A DNA stretch of 64,000 bases from contig JAKCOZ010000001.1 of assembly GCA_022605955.1 (NCBI GenBank), positions 97,186,211 through 97,250,210 on the forward strand, read 5' to 3'. A program made the position numbers and the translations under genes. The DNA comes from Rallus limicola (Eukaryota > Chordata > Aves > Gruiformes > Rallidae). The notes beneath the pieces were generated by a model, which did not search any database, was not told the DNA's origin, and saw only the letters and a program-made list of their open reading frames with translations. Within the stretch, counting starts at the first letter, position 1; each line of letters begins with the position of its first letter. Shown here piece by piece: positions 26,501 to 37,979 of this stretch.

Positions 26501-29500
26501 CAGTACCACTGGTAACCAACATTCCTTGACTAGCTCCAAATAAAGCCGAGTTGTTATTTTGTAGTTGCACAGGTCCACATTCTTCCCTCTTTACCTTCCT
26601 GCTCTCATCTTCCCCTCGTTGCCTTCAAAAGGTGCCCTCAAGTCCCACCGTAAAACCTTTCGCTCCAGTTCAACCTGCTTCCCTTTTCTCCTCCCCTCCC
26701 CGATGGCCTCTTCAAATGGGAAGTCATCTTTCCCCAGCGTCAAGGATAAAATCCACCCCACGCAGAGGAGCCGGTGCCAGGTCCACTTAAGTCTTCCAAA
26801 GAATTTCACCTCAGATGACTTTCCCCTCTCCTCCTCCTCCAGACTTATTCTTTTCACAATACTTTTCAACAATGACCTCAGCCAGATTCCTTCACCACTG
26901 CTAACTTGTACCAGCACTTAATGTACTTTATGTGCCTGCAGTGTTTTTTCTGAGTTTGTAATAGGCTGCAAATTCCTTGAAGCATGTCTCATTATATTTT
27001 TGTATAGCTCCGCTCACTCTGTCTCTACTTAATAAATAATGGCTACTCTACAAGAATGCTCACTGTACACCCCTACTGTTTAAAATACCAGCCCTTGCAT
27101 TGTCAGCTTTCTTAATTTTTCTTTTGTCTGCATGAGTTGTTGCCCCCATCTTCTGCACGTGCTTATGTACACACGCTTATTGACATTTTTCTCCACAGAG
27201 AGAAAGGCTAAAATAACTCCCCTCACCACAATTTCCTATTTTGCACATAAAACCCAACATTCTGGATTATCTGGAGACACAGGCAGCTTTAAAGATTTTC
27301 TTTTTTCTTATTCTTCGTAGAAAAGCTCCCCCCTTCCTTACCTCCCTCCAAAAAACCTAATCAGGGAGTGTAAAAGCCCTGTTTGTGTTGTTTTTCAACA
27401 AAAGATATTTTAAACATGAGACCCCACATCTAGCTTGCCCTGCTGTCGATGTAAGAAATATATGGCAGATGATAAACAAGCAACAAGCTAAAAATACACT
27501 GAAATCTTGAACACTGGAACTAAGCCCAAGTGAAAGAGCTTTATGTTGAGCAAAACACAGAGAGGTGTAGCCTGCCTGAGAAAAAGCCATTGTCATCAGG
27601 CTCCCTCAAGTCTAGTCTCAGTAGGGCACTTTCACTGCTGCGAGGTCTTATTTAGTTGTCCGAGACTATTAGAGGTTAGACCTGCTATACAGTTGCAAGC
27701 CTGGGGTCAGCTTTCACAGGTTTCGGGTATAAATCATAGCCAATGCCCTACTTCCAGTCAGGTTACTCTCTGGCTTCAGACACCTTCCTTCCATTTTCTT
27801 TACCCTCACTGCCTTTCTATTCATTTAATGCATTGAAATTCAGTTGTATTTCCAAACAATTTCTCTTGCGGGTACGTTTTAACCTAGCTTTAGTCAAAGG
27901 TCCCAGGTGAGATGACCAAAGCAGGGACAGGGTTACTGAATCTGATTTAAATAATCAATGCAGATAGGAAGCAAAAAAAGACTAGAGGTGTGGAGTTTAC
28001 CTTCTACTTTGTGGTCTGTCACTTGCAGAGACATTTCTGACTGACAGGTTACCGGATCGTAGCAGTTCCATCATCTCCAGGGATTTTCCCCTCTGATGGA
28101 ATCTTCACATTGAAGTGCTCTAAATTGGAAGGCCAAACCACATGCTATGGCTAAAAAACCAACACAAACGTTATTCTCCTATCTATCTCAGTGCACATAG
28201 AGTTGATATTCTACTGGCAATAAAGACTCCCTCAAACAAGGAGAAGCCTTTTTTGGTCTAATTAATCCAGACATCCTGACATGTGGTATGGCAATATGCC
28301 TCTCCTGAAATTTCATGAAACCCCAGAGTCAACTAGAGTGCAAACCTGGGGTTCCTCAGGGGCCATCCCCTCTTCTCCTGGTGAGGCTAGTCATTGGAAA
28401 TACAACCAGTCATGACAGGCTGGAGGCACCACCTGATCTTACTTCTGCTATGTATTTCCAAATCCTGTGGCAAGAGCAACCCCTGCTCATGGCAGGAAGA
28501 CTGCAATGATTGAGGCTGAACTGGAGTCAACAGTGATGTTGCAGCAGCTGTAACTTCTGCTATGGAAAAACAGCAAACAGGGACTTCTGCTTTTACAGGA
28601 CCCTTATCATTTTGGATGTGTAACATGACCGTGTTGGCTCAGATGTTAAAGCAAGGCATCCTGGTACCATAATACTCCTTCTGAGGTCCTTTTCAGCATC
28701 TCGGTCTTATCCTGGACTCTTTCAGTAAGCCCAACCCAACCATCATTCCCTCCAGGCTCAGGACGCCACCATCTGCCCAGCTGGCCACTGTGAATCCCCC
28801 ACCCCAGTGAGCAGCAGAAGCAGCTGTGGCCAGCAGGGACCCTTTCTGGTGCCTCTTTTAATCCTTGCCAGGTCCCAGATAATGCCAGGGATTTGCATAC
28901 AAGAGAGAAAAGGCATATAGCATCTTTCTAAGAACTCCTCCTTTGACCATTCCACCACTGTAACTGTCTCTTGGCCTTGATACCTTTCTGGACAGAGGTC
29001 TCTGTGCTTTACTGCTTTCTGGTCTGATTCCTCACTTCATGGACTGGATTTATCCCTGAGTGCTGTCATCTTTCACCTAATTCTTCCCCTTCTGGTTCCT
29101 GACCCAGAAAAATAGGTGCAACAGTGCATCAAGTAGAGAAGGAGAACAAACTCCAAGCATCCAGCATGACTCCTCAAAGAAAAAAAAAAAACAAACCAAA
29201 ACCCAAGCACTATCCCAACCCTACAGGTGTTTCCACAGTTGTCAAGAACTTAATATGATATACTGAATCCTCTAGCTTCCCACAAAGCACACGGCTCCAC
29301 GCCACAGGCAGCCACATTCCACATCAAAACCATCTCAGCCCCAGTATAACCATGTCTGCTTTGGGCCAGCTAGGCACATGCTCAAAGGGTGACAGAGGCG
29401 CAGCTGTACCATTGATGTAGGGCAGCACCAACAGAGTAGATGCCTGGAAACTGGCTGCTACTTCTGCAGCCCACGCTCTACGTACTGACAAAAATTTCCG

Positions 29501-31544
29501 TACCCCCTTGATCCAAACGGGGAGACACAAAAACTGAACTGGGCAGACACTGGTGCACTGCTCAGTATCTCATGCAGGCAATGTTATCACGTTCCGCTCC
29601 AGGCAGCCTAGCAGGGAGGCACAACAGCTTGGCCGGGGTCAGAGGGGACTTCTGTTCCATGCAGGAGGTTCCCGGGGCTGTCAGGAGATGTTTTGCAGGC
29701 GGGATCGCACTGTGTCACAGGCACAGTTGCGAAATCCAACAAGGGATAGCAAGCCATATTTCTCTAGTGGAGGCACAACACAAATGTTTGTGTAAAAGGA
29801 GAGAAAGTTGACAGGAAAACTGGAATAGCACCTCTCTTACTGAAGTGCACCGAGCTTTCGAGTGCTAAGCACATGTGGGGAGACAATGAAAAAAAATCTG
29901 TTGAAGCCACCGGATATTAAAAAAAGTCATCATTTTATGTAACTAGCTTTTTCCTTGGACCTTCTGTGTAAGTTTTAAGGAGTGGGATGCATTCAGTACA
30001 ATAGCTGCTGTGTGTTTCTAGACAATTATTCCTTTTAGTCCTTCCGCTTCTAAATTAATAACTGCAAATCTACGCCACTCAAAAATATGGGATGATTCTT
30101 CGGGCTGTTAACATTTTTCAGCAGCGCATTTCAGCGCCTTGTCTTCCTCTATCAGCAGCTGCCACTGTTTTGTTAGCAGTGGGAGCAGCCGCCACCAGCT
30201 CCCAGTTCTCTGCGTCAGATCTCATGCAAATGGCAGCAAATTTATCCCCCTGGGAAGCAACCACTGCCTGCACCGCTGTTATGTGTTCCCTCTGGGAAAC
30301 AGGTGGTGGGACAGAACAGGAGCAGGCAACAGGCTGCCAGCTGGACCATGCTGAGGATGCATTGAAATAAAAAATAAAAAAAAATCCCTCTGTCTCATTT
30401 TCCTTCTCTTACTCTGTCCTTGGACTTGCACTTTCTATTCTATTCTATTTTTAAAAACTCTTAAATAGCATTTTTTTTTGGGGGGGTGAGGGGTGACATA
30501 CCCTTTCCTTTTTTCTGCAACAGTAAGCAGCATTATAAAATAGGTACCAGGGGTAAGTGCTGTTAGAGGTCATCACCCCTCTCCTCAGTACGTAGACACT
30601 ATACCTGGAGTGAATACTTTCAGGAGGAGACCAAGATAGAGTATCCAATACAGTCAACACATGTCGTACCTTAGGCAAATCCTTATTTCAAAGCAGGTTT
30701 TTTTGTCTAAAAGCACATACTTTCTTTTGCCTCTTCTGTCCATTGGGGGTGATGGATGGGCTCCCACATGGTTTAGAAATGAGGTGAAAGGGCTCCAAAT
30801 AATAGGAAAGAGGAAGGGGGGAAATGGCATGAGATTTACCAGTTGCTCACATGAGAGATGGGCACTAACATGGAAGGATTAGCTAAACTAATTGCTTTCA
30901 GATTTTCAAGCACATTTACAGGCTGACAAACTTCTGCGTAACAAAATATAAGGCTTCTTTTGATTTTGGGCTAGGAAGCAAGTAAACTTGCATCAATAGT
31001 ATTCTGAGATAAAAGCAGAGTGATACTTAACTATGGCGAGTTAGTACATTATCTATGGCATGACCAGCTGCACAAGGTTTTTGTTTCCTGGATGTCTCTA
31101 CCCCTTGCTGCAGACGTTAACGAAGACTTCCTCCCTGTGACCATGATGACTAGAGGAAAATGAGATGGGAATAGAGAGTAAAAGGCACTGGAGAATAACA
31201 TCTTTCTAGCTTACTACCCTAAATTTGTCCTTCACTCGTCTTCCTCCTCCTCCTCTCAAATTCCTAGCTGCCCAAGAGGTGAGTAACATCCCCGAGTTGT
31301 TTGTTTGCCACAGCAGACACACAGGGCGGGCACACAGATACACACAGGCATGGGGGCAGCGTGTAGCAACTGAGGAAACCCGGCTTCCTGCATGGCCAAA
31401 GGCAAGTCACAGGCCAAACCACGGGTAAGGCATGTGACAGCCACTTTGGTTTCTTTAAAAAACAAACAAACAAGGGTATCTTTCAGAGCCAAAAGTGAAT
31501 GACACTTTAAAAAAAAAATAAATAAATCTGTAGAGTCCTAACAG
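23564..31544. other. Intergenic, no gene seen apart from a possible old LINE
   Basis: Contains T15 (24847-24861), A17 (25293-25309) and T17 (26128-26144) runs and the tentative LINE at 26.6-27.0 kb. A GC-richer stretch at 30.09-30.35 kb carries an octamer ATGCAAAT and several CAGCTG/CAGCAG sites. No gene is recognised. Confidence 0.5.
26565..27045 (+). mobile_element. Possible ancient LINE 3' end (CR1-L3/L2-like)
   Basis: A C/T-rich stretch is followed by GGCTGCAAATTCCTTGAAGC, then TTTTTGTATAGCTCC and TTAATAAATAATGG. That order resembles the 3' tails of very old LINEs of the L2/L3/CR1 clades in amniotes. Divergence is high and the match is from memory of the pattern, so this is tentative. 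The open frames across it on both strands are probably chance. Confidence 0.35.
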
Positions 31545-32763
31545 CTAACATATAGATGGCCTTGTGACTGGGGGCTGGACTTGACCATGGACAAGGTTGC
31601 AGAGGTTACGCACGAATGTGAAACATGGTGCAAACAAGCCAAGTGGTTAACGCCCCTGTGGTATGGAGGGTGATGGCTGAAATACAGGGATGCCTGGTAG
31701 AACGATTACCTCACACTCCCACAAATCCACCAAGGCAAGTGCTATGTGCTTACAGTGGTGGATGCCACCACCAGATGACTGGAAACATATCCTGTGTCCC
31801 ATGCCACTGCCTGGAATACTATCCTATACCCTGAAAAACAAGTCCTGTGGTGACATGGCACCTTAGAAAGCACTGAGTCAGACAACAGGCCTCATTTTAA
31901 AACATCTCATAGCCACCTGGGCCAGAGAGCATGGCATCGAGAGGGTGTGTCACATCCCCATCATGCACCAGCCTCTGGGAAAACTGAAGGATACAATGGA
32001 CTGCTAAAGACTACACTGAGAGCAATGCGTGGTGGGACCTTCAAACATTGGGATATGTATTTAGCAAAGGTAACCTGGTTAGTTAACTCCAGAGGGTCTA
32101 CCAATCGAGCTGGCCCTGTCCAGCCAAAACTCCTATGTACTGTACAAGGGGATAAAGGGCCAGCAGTGCATACAAAGAATATGTTAGGGAAGACGGTCTG
32201 GGTTATTCCCGCATCAGGGAAGGTAAACCCACCCAGAGGACTGCTTTTGCTGAAGGACCTAGGTGCACTTGATGGGCAATGCAGATGGATGGGGAAGCCT
32301 GATGTATACCCCAAGGGGATCTGGTTTTGGGTGAAAATAACCAGCTCTTTTAATTGTATGGTGTTAATTGCTGCATAATACTGTATGTCATCACTACTGT
32401 GATTGCTATATGCCATATTAAAAGTGTCACCCAGATTAATGAAGAGTGAATTTTGATGAAATTGAGCTAAGTGCACAATAGAACCAGATGAGCAGTGATG
32501 GAACCAGAACTGTCTTCAGCTTGGAACAGTCCAACATCACTCACCATGTCTCTTGCCCTGAAGGACTGTAATGAGAGATAGAGCCCAAAGCCATGGACTA
32601 AACGAAGTCAGAGAACATTTTATAGGGATGGCCCATTGACTAAGGGAATTATATCTATGTGTCTATGTCAAAAAACAGGAAAAGAGATGGTGATTATTTG
32701 GAATGCACTGGAAAGTGTGAGACCTGGGTATGACGTAGATGGCATGGAATAAGGGGCGGAATC
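31545..32763 (+). mobile_element. ERVL-type endogenous retrovirus remnant, integrase region
   Basis: The plus strand holds a decayed pol 3' end. An integrase core piece is visible: codons for ESDN at 31875-31886 and a glutamate in GKTE near 31980, about 34 residues apart, as expected for the second aspartate and the glutamate of a DD35E integrase. A C-terminal frame (31947-32378) follows. Sequence upstream of about 31870 is in other phases, so frameshifts have occurred, and everything 5' of integrase is missing. No env is seen between integrase and the LTR. A purine-rich tract (AATAAGGGGCGGAA) abuts the LTR. Assignment to an ERVL-like group rests on recognising the integrase and LTR type in birds. 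It is not functional. Confidence 0.8.
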
Positions 32764-33296
32764 TGTCCTGGTTTTGCCCAGGATAATTTCTTCCTAGCAG
32801 TTGGTGTAGTGCTGTGCTCTGTATTTAGTATGAGAATGATGTTGATAACTCACTGATGTTTTAGTTGTTGCTAAGCAGTGCTTACACTAAGTCAAGGACT
32901 TTTCAGCTTCTCCTGCCCTAGCAGGCTGGGAGAGCACAAGAAGCTGTGAGGGGCCACAGCCAGGACAGCTGACCCAAACAAGCCAAATGGATATTCCATA
33001 ACATACGACGTCATGTTCAGTATATAAACTAGGGGACTCAGCTGGGGGGGTGGGGCGGGGAAAGACTGCTCAAGAACTGGTTTAGCATCAGTTGATGGGT
33101 GATGAGCAACTGCATTGTGCATCAGTTCTTTTGTATACTCTATGTTATTATTATCCCTTTCTCTGCTGTTAAACTGTCTTTACCTTAACCCGTGAGCTTT
33201 CGGTTTTCTCCCCCAATCTCTTACTCACACCACTGGGGATGGGGTGTGAGCGAATGGCTTTATGGTATTTAGCTACTTGCCAGGTTACACTGCTAG
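32764..33296 (+). mobile_element. 3' LTR of the ERVL-type element
   Basis: Starts TGTCCTGGTTTTG directly after the polypurine tract and ends near GGTTACACTGCTA, where the terminus is degraded. It contains a CRE-like GACGTCAT at 33008-33015, a TATATAA box at 33021-33027, a pyrimidine-rich segment, and TTAAACTGTC in the region where polyadenylation would occur. Length is about 530 bp. The 5' LTR is absent from the window. Confidence 0.85.
33021..33027 (+). promoter_or_regulatory. TATA box of the retroviral LTR
   Basis: TATATAA lies about 260 bp into the LTR, preceded by a CRE-like GACGTCAT. This is the usual U3 promoter layout. Whether it is active today is unknown. Confidence 0.5.
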
Positions 33297-35576
33297 ACTG
33301 AGGTATTAGAGAAACTTTCTTCCATCTTTGACAGAACCCCTAGTAGAGCTTTTCCCCAAGCTATGGCATAGAAGAATCTGAGTGTCAGGGCATCTGACTG
33401 CAGAACATGCTTGAATGCCATCTCTCGCACAGAGAGACAGTACCAGCAGTTAAGACTTGGGCATGGGTTCTAGGCAGGCAGAACTTGGAAAACAATGACA
33501 TTTGCTGAAGTTACAAAGGTGCAGGCTGTTAAGAGGTAACATCAACATATCAAGACATATCTATATCCTAGTGGCTACCCACAATTCAGTTACAGAAGTC
33601 ATCTCTGAGGTCTAAGCACGCAAAAAGGTGTGACTCAAAAAGTCATCTCCAGCTTTGGTAGACTGGTGCCACATAGATCCCACTACCTCACTGAATAGCT
33701 TACTTTCTAACTGGGAGGCAAGCTATCTCTACCTCCCCAAACTAGACCGGGCAAAGAAAACCAAGATCACCTAATACTATGAAAGGAAACGTGGTTATTT
33801 CTCCATCTCTTCCCAACACACCATGATGCACTGAAGGCACATCCTGGGTTTAATTGGGGTGGCAGGCATCAGGCTTATCTAGCTGGCACAGTTGTGAGTC
33901 AATAACGTTCATTTTGCATTCAGTCAAATTCTGAGTAGTTTAATCAGAAAAGTAATCTGGAAGTAGTGACAAATCTCTTTACTCATTAAGAGCAAGCAGC
34001 CCTTAAAAAAAGCAAATCAAAGTCAGCGGCTGTGAGCTCGAATCAGCATATGCTTTCATTAGCAGCACCGGTATTTACCAGCAGAGAGGATTTTCATGCC
34101 CCGAGTTTGTGCTATGCTCCCTTTGAGTCACTCCAGCCATCGAAAGGAAATAAAAGTATTATCAGCAATGACTACCTGCGTATCCTGGCCACTGCTCAAG
34201 GCTCCTATCAAGCCCCTAGAGACACTCCTGTGGGTGCGTTACACATCCAACGTGCTAAGCTGCATGATGCCTCAGAGCACTGCCATCACATTCCCTTACA
34301 GAACCACGCTTTTCTTGACAAAGTTTACAGTCAATGGAAAATAATTTGCTTCAATGCTCTTATGTGTGGATGGGTTTGTATTACTGCAGACTGTTTTTCT
34401 ACTCTGGGAAAGGCTTCCACAATGCGCAGCCCTGCCAAGGATCCTTCAGAATCCACATCTGTCCTTGATGCTCACAAGGCTAGTTAACTTCGTTGAGGAG
34501 CACAAGGTTGGGCTGCTGAGTGCTGTGAACAGAGTTGCTGGTTTCCCCCCTCCAGCCCACCCCCTTACCCCCATTAAGAAATCTCTGAAGCAGAAACTTT
34601 CATTTCTTTATCCAGTAGCTGTTTTGTAAAAAGTCATCAACCTTGCACGCATCTTTCAGTTTGCGAGGAACAAACTGAAGATAGAAGATTCTACACGACC
34701 ACAGGTCTGCCTGTAAAGAGTTCACTGGCAGTTTGAGGCATTTTTCAGCGTGTTTATTCTGAATCACTAAGCGAATGTTGTTAATGTTCACTCAGAGTGA
34801 AATGTTTCTCAAACTATCTACACCAGCTCAACATCCTTGTCGCTCCACAGGCTGTTTAGCATAATATACGCTCAGCTCCCCAGGCCTGTTTGTTCTGTTA
34901 GACACAAAGCAAGTTCTACTCGGTGTTAACAGCACAATAAACTGAATAAATATAGCAAAGCCACAAAAGCCTGAGCTCCCCCCTGCCAGGGATTGAAATA
35001 AAAAGCCATGATGTTCAGGTGCTCCAAGGAACTGTGCAAGGGCACCATTGCTTGAGAAATGAAGGTGTGCCATTGGTTTCGCTTGGCTCCTCTACACCTT
35101 AAGAACTTAAATTCAAATAAAACTAAATACAAATAAAACATCCTCTTTATGATAAGGACCAAAGCAGGTTTCAGGGGGAAAACACCCTCCCTGTCCTGCA
35201 CAGGGGAACTGAAAAACGTTTCCATGTTTGTTTAAAGTGATTTCCAACATGAAAGTCCCCATTTAGAGGCTTCCAGTTTATGGCCCCTGATTTAGAGCTA
35301 AAAAGCAGAAGGGCATTTGAACGAAGTGTTAATACAGTGCTCTGGAAAGCAAAGCCGCTAATCTGACGTAGATTATTTCATTTCCAGCCCCACAGCTCTC
35401 CATTTCCAGCCAGCAGCCTTGGAGGCTGTGTCCCCCCCAGGTTCCTGGAGGTATTTTTATTGTCAGGAATTTGTATGAATGCCACTGCTGCAAAGAGCCC
35501 TCTGGAACTCCAACAATGGAAAGCACACAGGAAATAAAGCAGATTTAAAAGCCATCGAGACAATGCATTTTTCTCA
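33297..35576. other. Intergenic, no gene seen
   Basis: Unique-looking DNA between the retroviral LTR and the NRIP1 3' flank. A 151-codon plus frame at 34032-34487 has no recognisable domain. Confidence 0.5.
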
Positions 35577-35582
35577 TTTATT
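35577..35582 (-). terminator. Candidate distal poly(A) signal AATAAA
   Basis: On the minus strand AATAAA is followed within about 30 nt by a GT-rich stretch (TGTCTCGATGGC), a plausible cleavage context. The 1 kb upstream of it (35.6-36.65 kb) is AT-rich and looks like a 3' UTR. It could be the end of an extended NRIP1 message or of a separate minus-strand transcript. Confidence 0.3.
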
Positions 35583-37979
35583 CAAATCTTCTGCAGGAAG
35601 TAAACACTGAAAGATTTTAAAAAAACTTCACACTGCAGTATGTACAGTTTTGTGACATCACATGAGGAAATTAATTTCTAATAAAAAAAATGAGACCAGT
35701 TAGATAAATTACCGAAGACACATCACAATAAAATTGGTTGTGGTAAAATCCCGCATTCTTATGTATGGCAATGAAAATCAATATTCCTTTGCTTTACAGG
35801 GATGTAGTAGTCCTGGTACAATTATTTCAGTTATGCAAAATGGAGCCCTGAACTTACATGACCGATTCTAGATGCACGAGTACTCCATGTTTTAAAAGAA
35901 GTTTTGCAGTTTTTGTTTATACTTTTTTCTTTTTCCCCCAGACCCTTTGATTTGAAGCACATTCTTTCACAAAGCTAAAATACCACAGCAGAAGTCATGT
36001 CCAGAAGTGGAATACTGTTGTGTTTTGAACTGACCTGACTTGTTAAGACATTTTATTAATTTCTTTTTTTTTTTTTTTTGCCAACGCACAGATGCACAGG
36101 GTCCCCCATGCATGTTTCATGCAGCAGGTAATCACAACTTTAAATAAAAGTATTTTTTTCTATACATTCTTCCAGACTTGCAACTGTATACATACATGCA
36201 AAAGTTTTTAAACCTATGTGATCATATTTACACTTATACATGGAATATACATAACAAAAAAAGATTAAAAGGTTGTTTTTTCTCCTTTGCATTAGAACAA
36301 TACAAAATATGTATTTTTCATTAAGGAAACCACTATTTACATCACCTTTTAAAAACCAATTTCAACATATTATAGGTGTAACAAGTCAATATATTTACAT
36401 TATATATAAATATATATAATATATACTTACCAGTTTACTCCTCTGTAAGATGTGGCAGAGAACAAACTGGTAATATCATGTCACTGACGTCAATGAGAGC
36501 TGTAATACTTTCACCAACATTTAACAGGGAAAATTTAAACCATTCGTTTCTTTCTTTTAAAAACATTTGTAAATTAAAAATTTAAAAACATTAATAAGAG
36601 TAAATGGCTAAGAAAAGTGAAAGTTATGGCTGAATTCCCTTTTGATCTCGTAATGTGTATAAGCTTCTCAAACCGAGCCGCGCGGCTGGGCGGTACTGGT
36701 GGAGAGAAGCCCTCCAGCAAAACACCTTTGATTCTGTGGTCACACGTTGCCCCCCCCCATCACTTCCTCAAACTTTGGCAGAGGAGACGCTAGAAACCTG
36801 GTTGTCTCAGTTCCATACACTTTCTTCTGGAACAAAAAAGGCATTATCTGCGTGGCAATTACAAGTCAATCCCCAAACCTAGCTAGCTCAAGCGCTACAC
36901 CACCACTGTGGATGAAGCACCACCAGCCTGTAGACGCCCCCTCGAGCGAGGCATTGGGCACTTAACAACCCCGACTGCGGCTCCCGCAGCCGCTCCCAGT
37001 TAGGTAAGGTTAAAGTTAATTCAGGTCTGAGTCCCAAGGGGCTGCAATTACAGTTTTAAGCCTGGTACAGACACATCCCTAACTCGCTTCCCTGCCCCAT
37101 GAACGGGAGGCAGCTTTCTCCCAGCAGTATCATCCAGCTGCTACTGGGATGTGTTCTACCCTCCCTTCCCGCTCTTCTGGCATCAAGATCCAACAACAGC
37201 GCCCATCAGTCCTGCACCTCTGCCTGCACAGCTACTCCTGCCATTATCTGACAAGGCCCCAATTTTCTTCAAGCCTATTGTCTCACAGGCCCAGATGAAA
37301 CTTCAGCCTCCTGAGTTTGTGGAGCTGTCTCTGACGCTTCCACGCATGTGGGCTGAGGAAGCATATGAGGGACAGCCAAAATGTGTGTCCTAGCAGTAAA
37401 TGCCTACCAAACCAAGGAGACACAAATTGCTGAGAATACCAAGCATAACTCAACAGATGACCTTGGCTTGTCTTTCACCTACAGGGACTGGTGGAAATCA
37501 AGGATCTCTGAGGTGCCTGGGAACACATGGTCAGCTGTAGCAGCCCTGCTGCTGGTGCAGTGAACCCAGCTCTGAGAGACCAACCGAGAGGGAAAAGTCC
37601 CAGGGAGAATAGTGGTGACTTCTTTCTATCATCCCAAGCTACACAATAAATGAAGAGAAAGCCTTAGGTCATCAGGTTTAAAGGCTTTAAACATGGATGG
37701 GGTAGATTTTAAAGATGACCTCTCTTCTCTAAGGAGAGGTATAACATCAGTGATGCTGGAGAATTTAACACAGCAGACTGTTGCCCTGTAGCAGCTGTCT
37801 GAGAAGCTTTCAGGCAGCTTGGCATGCCCTGGCCTGTCTCCAGGGCCTCATCGTTGCGTCACGTGCTGTTTGAGACTGAAGCATCTGCAAGAGGTAAGGT
37901 TCTTCCATGAACGGCATGTCCTGAACTTAGATTCCTGTCTATTACAGTTTACTGACATCCGTGTGAGTGGCAATACCCT
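35583..37979. other. NRIP1 3' flank: AT-rich UTR-like block plus GC-richer block
   Basis: From 35.58 to 36.65 kb the DNA is strongly AT-rich, with T16 at 36064-36079 and a TA-rich run near 36400-36425, and resembles a 3' UTR read on the minus strand. From 36.66 to 37.9 kb it is GC-richer, with small CpG clusters at about 36675-36695 and 36935-37000. No repeat family or coding frame is recognised. Confidence 0.4.
36052..36057 (-). terminator. Candidate poly(A) signal AATAAA
   Basis: A minus-strand AATAAA within an AT-rich, UTR-like block, 475 bp upstream of the more distal candidate at 35577. It may be an alternative cleavage site of the same transcript. Sequence alone cannot decide. Confidence 0.2.
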
